DNA of 21,944 bases, from contig CAADTT010000101.1 of assembly GCA_900752065.1 (NCBI GenBank), positions 1 to 21,944 on the forward strand. Direction: 5' to 3'. The notes beneath the pieces are model-generated. The model made no database searches and had not been told where the DNA came from. It saw only the letters and a program-made list of their open reading frames with translations. Both the position numbers and the translations under genes were made by a program. This document shows, one piece after another, positions 7,383 to 14,614 of the stretch. Every line of letters starts with the position of its first letter. Positions within the stretch are counted from its first letter, which is position 1. The stretch comes from Lachnospiraceae bacterium (GTDB lineage Bacteria > Bacillota > Clostridia > Lachnospirales > Lachnospiraceae).

Positions 7383-9902
7383 GACTTCTTTAAATAATGC
7401 TTTCCTGTTTACCGCCTCTGTCAGCTCGGCCATCCGTGACACATCACCAATCAGGATCACGCCGCAGAGCCTGTTGTTCAGGAAATAATATTTTTCGTAC
7501 TGTCTCTTGCCCATATCCTTAAATTCCACCGTCTTGTAGATCAGGTTCGGGTTCTTTCCCGCATCTCCGATGGCATAGAGAGCCGTATTCATGCCGTGGA
7601 AGGTCAGCGCTGCCGGAACAGGCGCATAGGTGACCTCTTCTCCCGCCGCGTTCGCTCCCGCCGTTTTTCCCTGCTCGGACGCCTCCGGCCAGATAGCATA
7701 ATTCATATTCTGATACTGGGCGCAGTCACCGCAGGCGTAAATGCCTTCGATGTTCGTTCTCATATTCGCATCCACTACGACGGCGCGGTCCGTTTCGATG
7801 CCTGCCGCCGCTGCAACAGCCGTGTTGGCGCGGACTCCGCAGGAGACAACAACCAGATCCGCCGGAATCTCTCTTCCGTCTCCAAGCTTTACGCCTGTCA
7901 CATGGCCGTCTCCTTCGATCGAGGCGATCTGAACCCCCGTATAAATCTGGATCTCGCTTTTTGCGGCGATCCCCTGCAGCATCTCTCCTGCTGCCGCGTC
8001 AAGCTGGCGTCCCATAAGCTGCGGCGCAAGCTCCAGAACCGTCACATTGCACTTCGCTTTTTTCATCTCCCAGGCTGCCTCCAGGCCAAGGACTCCTCCG
8101 CCGATCACAACGGCATTTTTTGCGTTCTCCAAAAGATCTGCCACTTTTTTGGTATCTTCCAGGCGGCGGATCGCCACCACCTCCGGCTGATCCGTTCCCG
8201 GAATCGGCGGAATAAAGCATTCAGATCCCAGGGCATAGATCAGCTTCGTGTATTTCAGCCTGGTTCCGTCAGACAATTCCACTTCCTTATCGTCGGTATG
8301 GATCGCCGTCACGCTCTTGTCAAGCACCTGATAGATTTCCTGCTCCTGATACCAGCTCTCCTCCTGAATGGCGATCTGCTCTGCCGTCAGTCCCGCCATA
8401 ATGGATTTCGTCAGCATCGGTCTGTTATATGCGCTGTACGGCTCGTTCGAAACCATGACGATGGAGCCTGTCTTATCTCTCTCCCGGATCGCCCGCGCCG
8501 CATTAAACCCTGCAGCTCCGTTTCCGAGGATCACATAAAACTCTTTGGAATCCCTGCGGAAGCCTGTATCTTCTTCTTCCACCTCAACAAAATTCTCTTT
8601 GCCGACGCCGCATACCGGGCAGATCTCCATAGAGGAGTCAAAAATTTCTCCGCATACCAGACATTTTACCAGTTTGGATTTTCCGGATTTCTTTACATTT
8701 TCAATGTTCTGTAACACACATCCGAAATTATATCCAAAATCAAAAGCGTCCGTCAGATCATTTTCCGAAGGCTTGAACCGCACCCGGAATCCATTGTCCA
8801 CCACCTTCATCCGAAGCTGCTTCAGCCTCTGGATGATGTGAGGAACACCCTCGCCGCTCCATCCGAAGCTTCCAAAGGCGCTGGCATATTTTCCGCCGTG
8901 GGTTCCAGGGAAAATAGACGTAGTCAGATCCCAGATCGGCTTTAACGCCTCTCCCAGAATCGTGGGCGTTCCGAAAAGAATACCGTCTGCAAAGCCCATA
9001 TCCTCCAGAACCTGTGCCTGGTCAGCCGTTACCATATCGTAAAGGCGGGTTTCCACATCGCCGCTGGCTCTCACGCCCTCCGCGATCTTCTCTGCCAGTA
9101 CTCCCGTATATCCATAAGCGCTGACATAGGGGATCACCACCGTTTTCTTCGTATTCGGGTTCACCACCGTACACCATTCCTCGTAGGTGTCCATGATGAC
9201 ATCGATCTTATCATCCAGCACCGGACCATGTCCCGTACAGATCATGGTAATATACATCTTCCGCACCCTGTCCAGAGCTTTCTTCATAAAAGGCTTAAAC
9301 GGTCCGAGAATACAGTCAAAATAGTATTTCGTAGCCTTCATATAATCATCCCAGTTCGTCACCTTGCTCACAAGCACATCCTGGAATCCATAATGAGAGC
9401 CGAAGGAATCACAGGTCACAAGAATCTGCTCTTCCTCAATATAAGTGTACATCGTATCCGGCCAGTGCAGGTTCGGAACAAACAGGAAACGGAGCGTCTT
9501 ATCTCCAATCTCCATCCTCTGATTATCACGCACAACGATGCTCGTAAAATCCCGGTTCACGATTTCCTTCAGGAATCCGCTGGCCGCGCCGGTGGAAATG
9601 ATCTTCAGATGCGGGCAGAGATCCAGAAGTTTCTCCACGCTGCCGGCATGATCCGGCTCCGTATGGTTTACCACCAGATAATCAATCTTTGAAACATCCG
9701 TGATTTCACGCAGCTTTTCCAGATAGTCGTCAAAGAACTTTACCTTTGCCGTCTCAAAAAGAATCGTTTTGTCTCCTGCCTTTAATACATAGGAGTTGTA
9801 TGTGGTTCCAAACTCTGTGTACATAATGATGTCAAACACGCGGAGCTTGTCATCCACAATACCTGTCCAGTAAAAATTATCTCTCAGCTTTAAACTTTTC
9901 AT
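7374..9902 (-). CDS. Class F flavodiiron protein fused to rubredoxin and NAD(P)H reductase
   Basis: An 842-residue, three-part cytoplasmic enzyme that reduces O2 to water (or NO to N2O) with NAD(P)H. Residues 1-250 are the metallo-beta-lactamase-like diiron domain, with H80-x-E82-x-D84, H146, D165 and H225 all present. Residues 253-400 form the FMN-binding flavodoxin domain (FGTPTILGE, FGSFGWSGEG). Residues 414-431 hold a short-spaced rubredoxin-like site (C414, C417, C428, C431). From about 455 there is an FAD/NAD oxidoreductase (GNGAAGFNAA, VVIGGGVLGLEAAWEM, GIYACGDCAQ) like NADH:rubredoxin oxidoreductase. This architecture is the class F type described from Clostridioides difficile. It is last in an operon with rubredoxin and hemerythrin. 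The last codons lie inside a dispersed repeat. Confidence 0.95.
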   Translation of the reverse strand: MKSLKLRDNFYWTGIVDDKLRVFDIIMYTEFGTTYNSYVLKAGDKTILFETAKVKFFDDYLEKLREITDVSKIDYLVVNHTEPDHAGSVEKLLDLCPHLKIISTGAASGFLKEIVNRDFTSIVVRDNQRMEIGDKTLRFLFVPNLHWPDTMYTYIEEEQILVTCDSFGSHYGFQDVLVSKVTNWDDYMKATKYYFDCILGPFKPFMKKALDRVRKMYITMICTGHGPVLDDKIDVIMDTYEEWCTVVNPNTKKTVVIPYVSAYGYTGVLAEKIAEGVRASGDVETRLYDMVTADQAQVLEDMGFADGILFGTPTILGEALKPIWDLTTSIFPGTHGGKYASAFGSFGWSGEGVPHIIQRLKQLRMKVVDNGFRVRFKPSENDLTDAFDFGYNFGCVLQNIENVKKSGKSKLVKCLVCGEIFDSSMEICPVCGVGKENFVEVEEEDTGFRRDSKEFYVILGNGAAGFNAARAIRERDKTGSIVMVSNEPYSAYNRPMLTKSIMAGLTAEQIAIQEESWYQEQEIYQVLDKSVTAIHTDDKEVELSDGTRLKYTKLIYALGSECFIPPIPGTDQPEVVAIRRLEDTKKVADLLENAKNAVVIGGGVLGLEAAWEMKKAKCNVTVLELAPQLMGRQLDAAAGEMLQGIAAKSEIQIYTGVQIASIEGDGHVTGVKLGDGREIPADLVVVSCGVRANTAVAAAAGIETDRAVVVDANMRTNIEGIYACGDCAQYQNMNYAIWPEASEQGKTAGANAAGEEVTYAPVPAALTFHGMNTALYAIGDAGKNPNLIYKTVEFKDMGKRQYEKYYFLNNRLCGVILIGDVSRMAELTEAVNRKALFKEVIR

Positions 9903-9926
9903 TCATTGTCCTCATTGTAATTATGG

Positions 9927-9960
9927 TAGAACAGCAGGCCTGCATCCGCCTGCTGTTCTA
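9927..9960 (-). repeat. 13-bp intercistronic hairpin between hemerythrin and flavodiiron genes
   Basis: Perfect arms TAGAACAGCAGGC (9927-9939) and GCCTGCTGTTCTA (9948-9960) enclose an eight-nt loop. No T run follows on either strand, so it is not a standard terminator. Only 24 nt separate it from the flavodiiron ATG, which leaves no room for a promoter. It may act as an RNA processing or stability element, or a partial terminator. Confidence 0.8.
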
Positions 9961-9966
9961 TGATCG

Positions 9967-10365
9967 TTATCTTACAAATTCTGCTACCTTCTTATCAAAT
10001 ACCTGAATATGGTTCAACAGCCATTCTACGATATTTTTATTGACCGCCTCCACAAATGCATCGGTAGGACCTTCCTCCTCCTCAAGCATCTGGCGAAGCT
10101 CGTCTACTGCTTTCTCGAACTGTGCATGCTGTGCCTTATGTGCCTCAAGCTGCGGATATCCGCTTTCCTCCTGAAGTTTTTCCTCCGCCCGGAAATGAAA
10201 CTCTGTGTAATCCATCAGGAAATCCAATGTCTGTACTGCTACGTTTTTCTCTATTGATGTATCGCAGCTCTCAGAAAGCTTGTTTACCCTGTTGATCAGT
10301 TCCTGATGCTGTCCGTCGATCAGCTCGTTTCCTGTTTCCAGGCTTTTATCAAAAAGTATACCCAT
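9967..10365 (-). CDS. Bacteriohemerythrin
   Basis: A 132-residue single-domain hemerythrin, the normal length. All diiron ligands are in place: H20 (IDGQHQE), H57 and E61 (FHFRAEE), H76 and H80 (EAHKAQH), H119 and D124 (LLNHIQVFDKK). It binds O2 reversibly in the cytoplasm and may deliver it to, or buffer it for, the flavodiiron enzyme encoded next. The ATG at 10365 follows GGAGG; this ribosome site begins inside the TAG stop of the rubredoxin gene, so the two are tightly coupled. A 13-bp hairpin separates it from the flavodiiron gene. Confidence 0.93.
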   Translation of the reverse strand: MGILFDKSLETGNELIDGQHQELINRVNKLSESCDTSIEKNVAVQTLDFLMDYTEFHFRAEEKLQEESGYPQLEAHKAQHAQFEKAVDELRQMLEEEEGPTDAFVEAVNKNIVEWLLNHIQVFDKKVAEFVR

Positions 10366-10377
10366 TGTAAAAACCTC

Positions 10378-10536
10378 CTATTCCTCTACAAATACATCCT
10401 TGCCTAATCCACAGATCGGGCATACCCAATCCTCCGGCAAATCTTCAAATGCCGTACCCGGTGCGATTCCGTTATCGGGATCTCCTACTTCCGGATCATA
10501 CTCATAGCCGCATGGCTCGCAAACATATTTTTTCAT
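10378..10536 (-). CDS. Rubredoxin
   Basis: A 52-residue rubredoxin, too short to be caught by most length cut-offs. Iron ligands are C6 and C9 (YVCEPCGYEYD) and C39 and C42 (WVCPICGLGKD). The conserved aromatic residues and the PEDWVCPICG loop are intact. It is a one-electron carrier, here most likely between a reductase and the flavodiiron protein, or serving other O2-defence enzymes. It is first in the operon, with a promoter at 10575-10603. Its stop TAG forms part of the GGAGG site of the hemerythrin gene. The flavodiiron protein has its own rubredoxin-like site, so this free one may serve another partner. Confidence 0.95.
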   Translation of the reverse strand: MKKYVCEPCGYEYDPEVGDPDNGIAPGTAFEDLPEDWVCPICGLGKDVFVEE

Positions 10537-10574
10537 TTTCACTTCACCTTTGCCTTTCTTTGTTTTATACTGTT

Positions 10575-10603
10575 AGTATATACGTCTTTTCCAAAAATAT
10601 CTG
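10575..10603 (-). promoter_or_regulatory. Promoter of the rubredoxin-hemerythrin-flavodiiron operon
   Basis: On the minus strand a good -10 (TATACT, 10580-10575) has a poor -35 (CAGATA) at 17-nt spacing, which suggests dependence on an activator. The predicted start is near 10568. The -10 overlaps the inverted repeat ATACT-GTT-AGTAT (10567-10579). The upstream palindrome at 10602-10617 touches the -35 position. Confidence 0.6.
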
Positions 10604-10617
10604 TTGCAAATGCAACA
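10602..10617. promoter_or_regulatory. 16-bp palindrome, probable Crp/Fnr operator
   Basis: TGTTGCA-AA-TGCAACA has perfect seven-bp arms. It lies between the divergent rubredoxin operon and the Crp/Fnr gene. Its centre (10609.5) is 41.5 bp upstream of the predicted operon start, the usual class II activator position. It is also 32 bp upstream of the regulator's ATG, so it could mediate autoregulation. Confidence 0.65.
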
Positions 10618-10648
10618 ACTACCATATTTTTTAAAAGGAAATAAAAGA

Positions 10649-11311
10649 ATGAACGGTGCTCTTTTTGAAGGAATTACAGAAAATGAATATCGTGAAATGA
10701 TGAGTTGCTTCCATGCAGATAAAAAAGTCTACCATCCCGACCAGGTGATCTGTACCTACGGCGGAGAACGCCGCAGGATCGGTATTCTCTCCGATGGAGA
10801 AGCTTCCCTGATACGGATCCAGGAGGATGGCAGACAGACTCTGCTGGAATACCTTCACGCCGGAGATATCTTCGGAGAGCCTTTAAGCGTGTTTTCCAGT
10901 AAGACAGATATCATCCAGGTCGTATGTTCCAAGACCTGCTGTGTGGAATTTATCGATTACTATCACCTCACCAAGCGCTGTCCCAGGGCGTGCAGCTTTC
11001 ACAGCACCCTGGTGAGCAATGCGCTTCATCTGCTTTCTCTGAAGGCAGTTCACCTGAGCGAGCGTCTGGATATTTTAAGCCAGCGCACCATCCGGGAGAA
11101 GCTGCTCCGCTGCTTTACCCTGATGGCGGCTGACCAGCAGGCCTCCTGTTCTTTTACCCTGCCCTTTTCCCTTGGCACCCTGGCTGACTATCTCTGTGTG
11201 GACCGCAGCGCCATGATGCGGGAGATCGGCAAGATGAAAAAAGAGGGGCTTCTGCAGATGGATAAACGTCAGATCACTCTCAGCGATCCCATTTTTCACA
11301 AAGAGCATTGA
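10649..11311 (+). CDS. Crp/Fnr-family transcriptional regulator
   Basis: A 220-residue regulator with an N-terminal cyclic-nucleotide-like sensor barrel (ILSDGEASLIRIQEDGRQTL, then GDIFGEPLS), a dimerisation helix and a C-terminal winged helix (TLADYLCVDRSAMMREIGKM). It is cysteine-rich (10 Cys, including C97-C98 and C111/C115), which fits a redox or NO sensor better than a cAMP receptor. The family includes HcpR-like nitrosative-stress regulators in anaerobes. The ATG at 10649 follows AAGGAAA. An earlier in-frame ATG at 10604 lies inside the palindrome and is not favoured. It diverges from the rubredoxin operon, its likely target. Its last 32 bp overlap the end of the nuclease gene on the other strand. 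Confidence 0.88.
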   Translation: MNGALFEGITENEYREMMSCFHADKKVYHPDQVICTYGGERRRIGILSDGEASLIRIQEDGRQTLLEYLHAGDIFGEPLSVFSSKTDIIQVVCSKTCCVEFIDYYHLTKRCPRACSFHSTLVSNALHLLSLKAVHLSERLDILSQRTIREKLLRCFTLMAADQQASCSFTLPFSLGTLADYLCVDRSAMMREIGKMKKEGLLQMDKRQITLSDPIFHKEH

Positions 11312-12896
11312 TCTGATCCGCAAATTTCGCCAGATCCTTATTTGCTCCACCCTCATTGTGACGGATAACCGTAAGCAGGCGCTGGCCTGCTGCCCACAGT
11401 CTGGCAAATACCGTGCTGCCCCGTGCCGCTTTCGGAAGCTTCGTGAGAGCTTCCGTTTTCTTTGCCTTCACAGGCTGCCCCTGTACGATGCATACATTTT
11501 CCGCCAGATCATAGACCGTACCGCTGTACGGCGCTGCTGCATCGATCCCCAGCTCGCTCCTGAGCCTTCCGGCAAACAGTTCGCAGACCGTATCCTCCCC
11601 GTGAACCACAAACACTTTCTCCGGCTTTTTCTCAAAGGCACGCACCCATTCCAGCAGTCCTTCGTTGTCCGCATGGGCGCTGATGCCGGAAAGACTGCAT
11701 ATATGCGCCTGTACTTCAATCTCCTCACCAAAAAGTTTCACCTTCGAGGCTCCCTCCAGGAGCGCACGCCCCAGAGTTCCATGTGCCTGATATCCCACAA
11801 AGAGCACTGTACACTCCCGTCTCCACAGATTGTGTTTCAGATGATGCTTGATCCGCCCGGCTTCGCACATGCCACTGGCAGACAGGATCACTTTCGGCTT
11901 TGTGTCAGAATTGATCAGCTTTGAATCATCGCTTGTGACAGAGGTACGAAGTCCCGGAAATCCAATGGGATTGATGCCCTTCTGCACCAGAGCATACGCT
12001 TCTTCGTCAAAATCATCATACATATGCTCCATAAAGATCCGGGTGGCCTCGATCGCCAGCGGACTATCTACATAAACCTCAAAATCCTCATGGTTCTTGA
12101 TCAGGCGGCGCTCCTTGATCTCCCGGATAAAGTAGAGCAGTTCCTGCGTCCTGCCCACAGCAAAGGATGGAATCACCAGATTTCCTCCCCTGTCAAATGT
12201 TTCCTGAATCAATCTGCCAAGCTCCTGCACATAGTCCGGCTTCTTCCCGTGGCTCCTGTCGCCGTAGGTGGACTCCATGACCACATAGTCCGCCTCTTTC
12301 AGATACTGCGGATCACGGATCAACGGCTGGTTCGTGTTTCCGATATCCCCGGAAAATACGATCTTTTTCTCAATCTCGCCTTCCCTCACCCACACCTCTA
12401 TCGACGAGGAACCGAGAAGATGTCCGGCGTCCACGAACCGAACCCGCAGCCCGTCCGCCAGAATCATGATCTTGTCATACGGACACCCCACGAAACAGCG
12501 GATCGCGCCGTCGGCGTCATCCATGTCGTAAAGCGGAATGATCTCTTCCCTCCCGGCACGTTTCCCTTTCCGGTTTCTCCACTCCGCCTCGAACATCTGG
12601 ATATGGGCGCTGTCACGGAGCATGATCTCACAGAGATCTCTCGTGGCGTTTGTGGCAAAGATCTGTCCCCGAAATCCTCTCTGATACAGAAGCGGAAGCT
12701 TTCCGGAGTGATCGATATGTGCGTGTGTCAGAAGCACCAGGTCAATGTCACTGCCCGGCACCGGAATCTCCTGATTCTCGTATTCATCCGGTCCCTGCTC
12801 CATGCCGCAGTCGATCAGTATTCTTTTTCCGCATGCCTCCAGATAAAAGCAGCTCCCTGTGACCTCGTGGGCCGCTCCCAAAAACATTAACTTCAT
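11280..12896 (-). CDS. Beta-CASP metallo-beta-lactamase RNase
   Basis: A 538-residue zinc-dependent nuclease of the MBL-fold RNA hydrolase type (CPSF73/TTHA0252-like). The N-terminal MBL motif is THAHIDHSG (H58, H60, D62, H63), with further ligands H159 (DAGHLLGS) and D184 (SGDIGN). The beta-CASP domain follows motif A (ESTYGDR), with motif B in ASGMCEAGRIKHHL and motif C in GISAHAD. The C-terminal 80 residues (basic, from KAKKTEALTK) extend past the usual end. It probably processes or degrades RNA in the cytoplasm. GGGGG upstream supports the ATG at 12896. It is convergent with, and overlaps, the Crp/Fnr gene. A TATACT -10 lies at 12960-12955. Confidence 0.9.
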   Translation of the reverse strand: MKLMFLGAAHEVTGSCFYLEACGKRILIDCGMEQGPDEYENQEIPVPGSDIDLVLLTHAHIDHSGKLPLLYQRGFRGQIFATNATRDLCEIMLRDSAHIQMFEAEWRNRKGKRAGREEIIPLYDMDDADGAIRCFVGCPYDKIMILADGLRVRFVDAGHLLGSSSIEVWVREGEIEKKIVFSGDIGNTNQPLIRDPQYLKEADYVVMESTYGDRSHGKKPDYVQELGRLIQETFDRGGNLVIPSFAVGRTQELLYFIREIKERRLIKNHEDFEVYVDSPLAIEATRIFMEHMYDDFDEEAYALVQKGINPIGFPGLRTSVTSDDSKLINSDTKPKVILSASGMCEAGRIKHHLKHNLWRRECTVLFVGYQAHGTLGRALLEGASKVKLFGEEIEVQAHICSLSGISAHADNEGLLEWVRAFEKKPEKVFVVHGEDTVCELFAGRLRSELGIDAAAPYSGTVYDLAENVCIVQGQPVKAKKTEALTKLPKAARGSTVFARLWAAGQRLLTVIRHNEGGANKDLAKFADQINALCEKWDR

Positions 12897-12954
12897 ATGG
12901 CGTTTCCCCCTCTCCTGTCTTTTCTCTTTAGACGATTGCAGCTTTGATACTTAC

Positions 12955-12983
12955 AGTATACGGCAAAATCACATGGGAATACA
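12955..12983 (-). promoter_or_regulatory. Possible promoter of the beta-CASP nuclease gene
   Basis: A -10 TATACT (12960-12955) with a weak -35 (TGTATT) at 17 nt. The -10 overlaps the inverted repeat ATACT-TAC-AGTAT (12947-12959), which has the same arms and spacing as the one in the rubredoxin promoter. Confidence 0.4.
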
Positions 12984-13002
12984 GGGGGATTTTTGTAAAA
13001 TA

Positions 13003-13485
13003 TCATTCAATATAAAGCCCATTTGTTAATGTATAGCAGGATTCAGAATCATTTTGATAAATTGCCGTATGTGTCCCCCGGACACGATAATATGTTCCCT
13101 TTTCCACTGTCAGAAATGCCTCATTTCCTGCAAAATAAGCATTATTTTCCGTCTTTGCTTTCTGCGTTACAGGCTCCCAGTCATCTCCCGCCAGACGTTC
13201 CAGATAAAGATACATTTTTACCTTATCACTCGTGCGATGGCAGATTGTGTCGCCGCCCATGTAGATCAGTCCATTTCCCCGATTTGAAAGCATCGACATC
13301 CCCATTGCAAGAAACGAACCGCGCTGTACGTTTTCAAACTGGTCGGATGTCTCCAAATCGCTGGTCAGCAAAGATCCGTCTACGATCTCGCCATCCCGTG
13401 GTCCAGCCGCCTCTGCCTGGATACCTATGCTCAGGCAGAATGTCATCATTACCAGTGTCACCGCTTTTAAAACTTGTTTTCTCAT
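13003..13485 (-). CDS. Small secreted protein, DUF6147-like
   Basis: About 160 residues with a signal peptide (MRKQVLKAVTLVMMTFCLSI, cleaved near AEAAG). The mature part is a small domain with the conserved-looking stretch SFLAMGMSMLSNRGNGLIYM, then GGDTICHRTSDKVKMYLYLE, ending in YRVRGTHTAIYQND and a final Cys-containing strand. Three Cys are present in all. It resembles a family I recall as DUF6147 in Lachnospiraceae, of unknown function; I hold that name with moderate confidence. Two ATGs occur in tandem (13488, 13485); the second is better spaced from AGGAGG. It sits 75 nt after the DUF4367 gene on the same strand and is likely controlled with it. Confidence 0.75.
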   Translation of the reverse strand: MRKQVLKAVTLVMMTFCLSIGIQAEAAGPRDGEIVDGSLLTSDLETSDQFENVQRGSFLAMGMSMLSNRGNGLIYMGGDTICHRTSDKVKMYLYLERLAGDDWEPVTQKAKTENNAYFAGNEAFLTVEKGTYYRVRGTHTAIYQNDSESCYTLTNGLYIE

Positions 13486-13560
13486 CATTTTCCTCCTTGT
13501 ATGTTAATTTTTTTCCACATAAAGGAGAACGTTTCAATTTCTATTTTATTACGGTATTTT

Positions 13561-14460
13561 TTAAAAAATAATATTTTGTATGATTTTTTTTAATTCCTGT
13601 TTTTCCATTTTCCCCACTAATAAATAATAGCAATGCTCATAAGAAAATTCTCCTGCATAAAGATTTTCTCCTTTATTCTCTAATTCGTAAAGTCTGGCGG
13701 GTAACTCCAGCGTCTCAATCTGCACTTCATCCTTGACCCCGGCATCTAAGGTTTGCTGCATCGTCGTGTCTTTTGTACGTCCATATAAATATAGCGTTAC
13801 TATTTCTTCCCCGTAACTAAAAAACACAACCCCTCTCTTCTTATTTTCATTAATCTGATAACTCTCAAATTCCATCCCGCGGGGCCGATACTGCATCTGC
13901 GGCACCAAAACACCCAGTTTTTCCTCAACTTCCTTATATGCTTTTCTCTCATCCTCCGAATACTTTACCGTATCTTCCCCCACATCCTCCACATAAATCC
14001 CCCATCTTCTTCCGGTAATCGCATTGATCACCCCGGCAGCATATTCCCGATTCGCCTCACTGGATATAGTCACAAAAAAAATGCACAGCAAAACAGCACC
14101 TGCCATGCCCGCCCATTTCCCGAGCCTTCTTTTCCTCCCCTGTCTCTGTACCCTGCGGCCGATCTCCAGCGCCTCCCGGTCCTCCTCCGACAGCAGCAGG
14201 CGGATATCCGGCGAGAACTCTTCCGCTGTTTCCTCTTCCCATTTTCCCTCTTCTTTTAATTGTTCTACGATCCGGTCAAACAGCTCAGGCGATGCATCTA
14301 TATGCTTCAGCTCAGGCTTTTCCTCCAGCTCTGCTTCCAGTTCATCTGCCTCCCTGCGGAGCTGACGTTGGAACCGCTCTTCCCAGGCATCCCTCTTTTC
14401 GCCCTCCTCCACAGACGGAAAAGGCGTGATCTTACTCTTTCCGTGAGCTTCTTTCTCCAT
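13561..14460 (-). CDS. Anti-sigma-like membrane protein with DUF4367 domain
   Basis: About 299 residues. A long acidic, helical cytoplasmic part (to about 120) is followed by one membrane segment (WAGMAGAVLLCIFFVTISS) and an extracellular C-terminal domain. That domain matches the DUF4367 pattern (LGVLVPQMQYRPRGMEFESY, then YGEEIVTLYLYGR, ending LKKIIQNIIF). Such proteins usually sit next to an ECF-type sigma gene and hold the sigma at the membrane. Here the sigma gene is present (15681-16202), but murG lies between them. The start is put at ATG 14460, with GGGAG about 11 nt upstream. A TTG at 14493 would lie inside the predicted -10 element. Confidence 0.75.
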   Translation of the reverse strand: MEKEAHGKSKITPFPSVEEGEKRDAWEERFQRQLRREADELEAELEEKPELKHIDASPELFDRIVEQLKEEGKWEEETAEEFSPDIRLLLSEEDREALEIGRRVQRQGRKRRLGKWAGMAGAVLLCIFFVTISSEANREYAAGVINAITGRRWGIYVEDVGEDTVKYSEDERKAYKEVEEKLGVLVPQMQYRPRGMEFESYQINENKKRGVVFFSYGEEIVTLYLYGRTKDTTMQQTLDAGVKDEVQIETLELPARLYELENKGENLYAGEFSYEHCYYLLVGKMEKQELKKIIQNIIF

Positions 14461-14492
14461 AAATGCATCAACTCCCTTCTTGACTTTTTCCA

Positions 14493-14521
14493 ATAACAGT
14501 ATAAGATGATACCAGGGTCAA
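14493..14521 (-). promoter_or_regulatory. Possible promoter of the DUF4367 gene
   Basis: TTGACC (14521-14516) and TGTTAT (14498-14493) are 17 nt apart on the minus strand. The -35 lies inside copy 2 of the dispersed hairpin repeat, so the repeat may have supplied it. Confidence 0.4.
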
Positions 14522-14558
14522 ACGCTCATATATTTCATGCTTACATGAAAAAGCATGA
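14501..14558 (-). repeat. 58-bp dispersed hairpin repeat, copy 2
   Basis: Read on the minus strand this equals copy 1 (7325-7382) at 50 of 58 positions without gaps. The inner hairpin arms TTTCATG and CATGAAA are intact; the outer arms are more degenerate than in copy 1. It sits between the divergent DUF4367 and murG genes, with possible outward promoters on each side. Confidence 0.85.
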
Positions 14559-14560
14559 TC

Positions 14561-14589
14561 TTGAGTCCCCAACATCATAAGATTAACAT
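14561..14589 (+). promoter_or_regulatory. Possible murG promoter
   Basis: TTGAGT (14561-14566) and TAACAT (14584-14589) are 17 nt apart, each 4/6 to consensus. It begins two nt after the dispersed repeat and ends 25 nt before the murG ATG. Confidence 0.4.
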
Positions 14590-14614
14590 AGGATTATTAT
14601 TTTGGAGGATTATT

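Noticed and set aside
7596..8714. A 372-codon plus-strand open frame inside the flavodiiron gene
   Set aside because: It lies wholly antisense to a gene with complete catalytic motifs and shows no recognisable domain.
12024..12890. A 288-codon plus-strand open frame opposite the beta-CASP nuclease
   Set aside because: It is antisense to a motif-complete gene and has no domain pattern of its own.
13540..13575. AT-rich inverted repeat at the end of the DUF4367 gene as a terminator
   Set aside because: The stem is only A/T pairs around the stop codon, with no GC-rich part, so it is not convincing.
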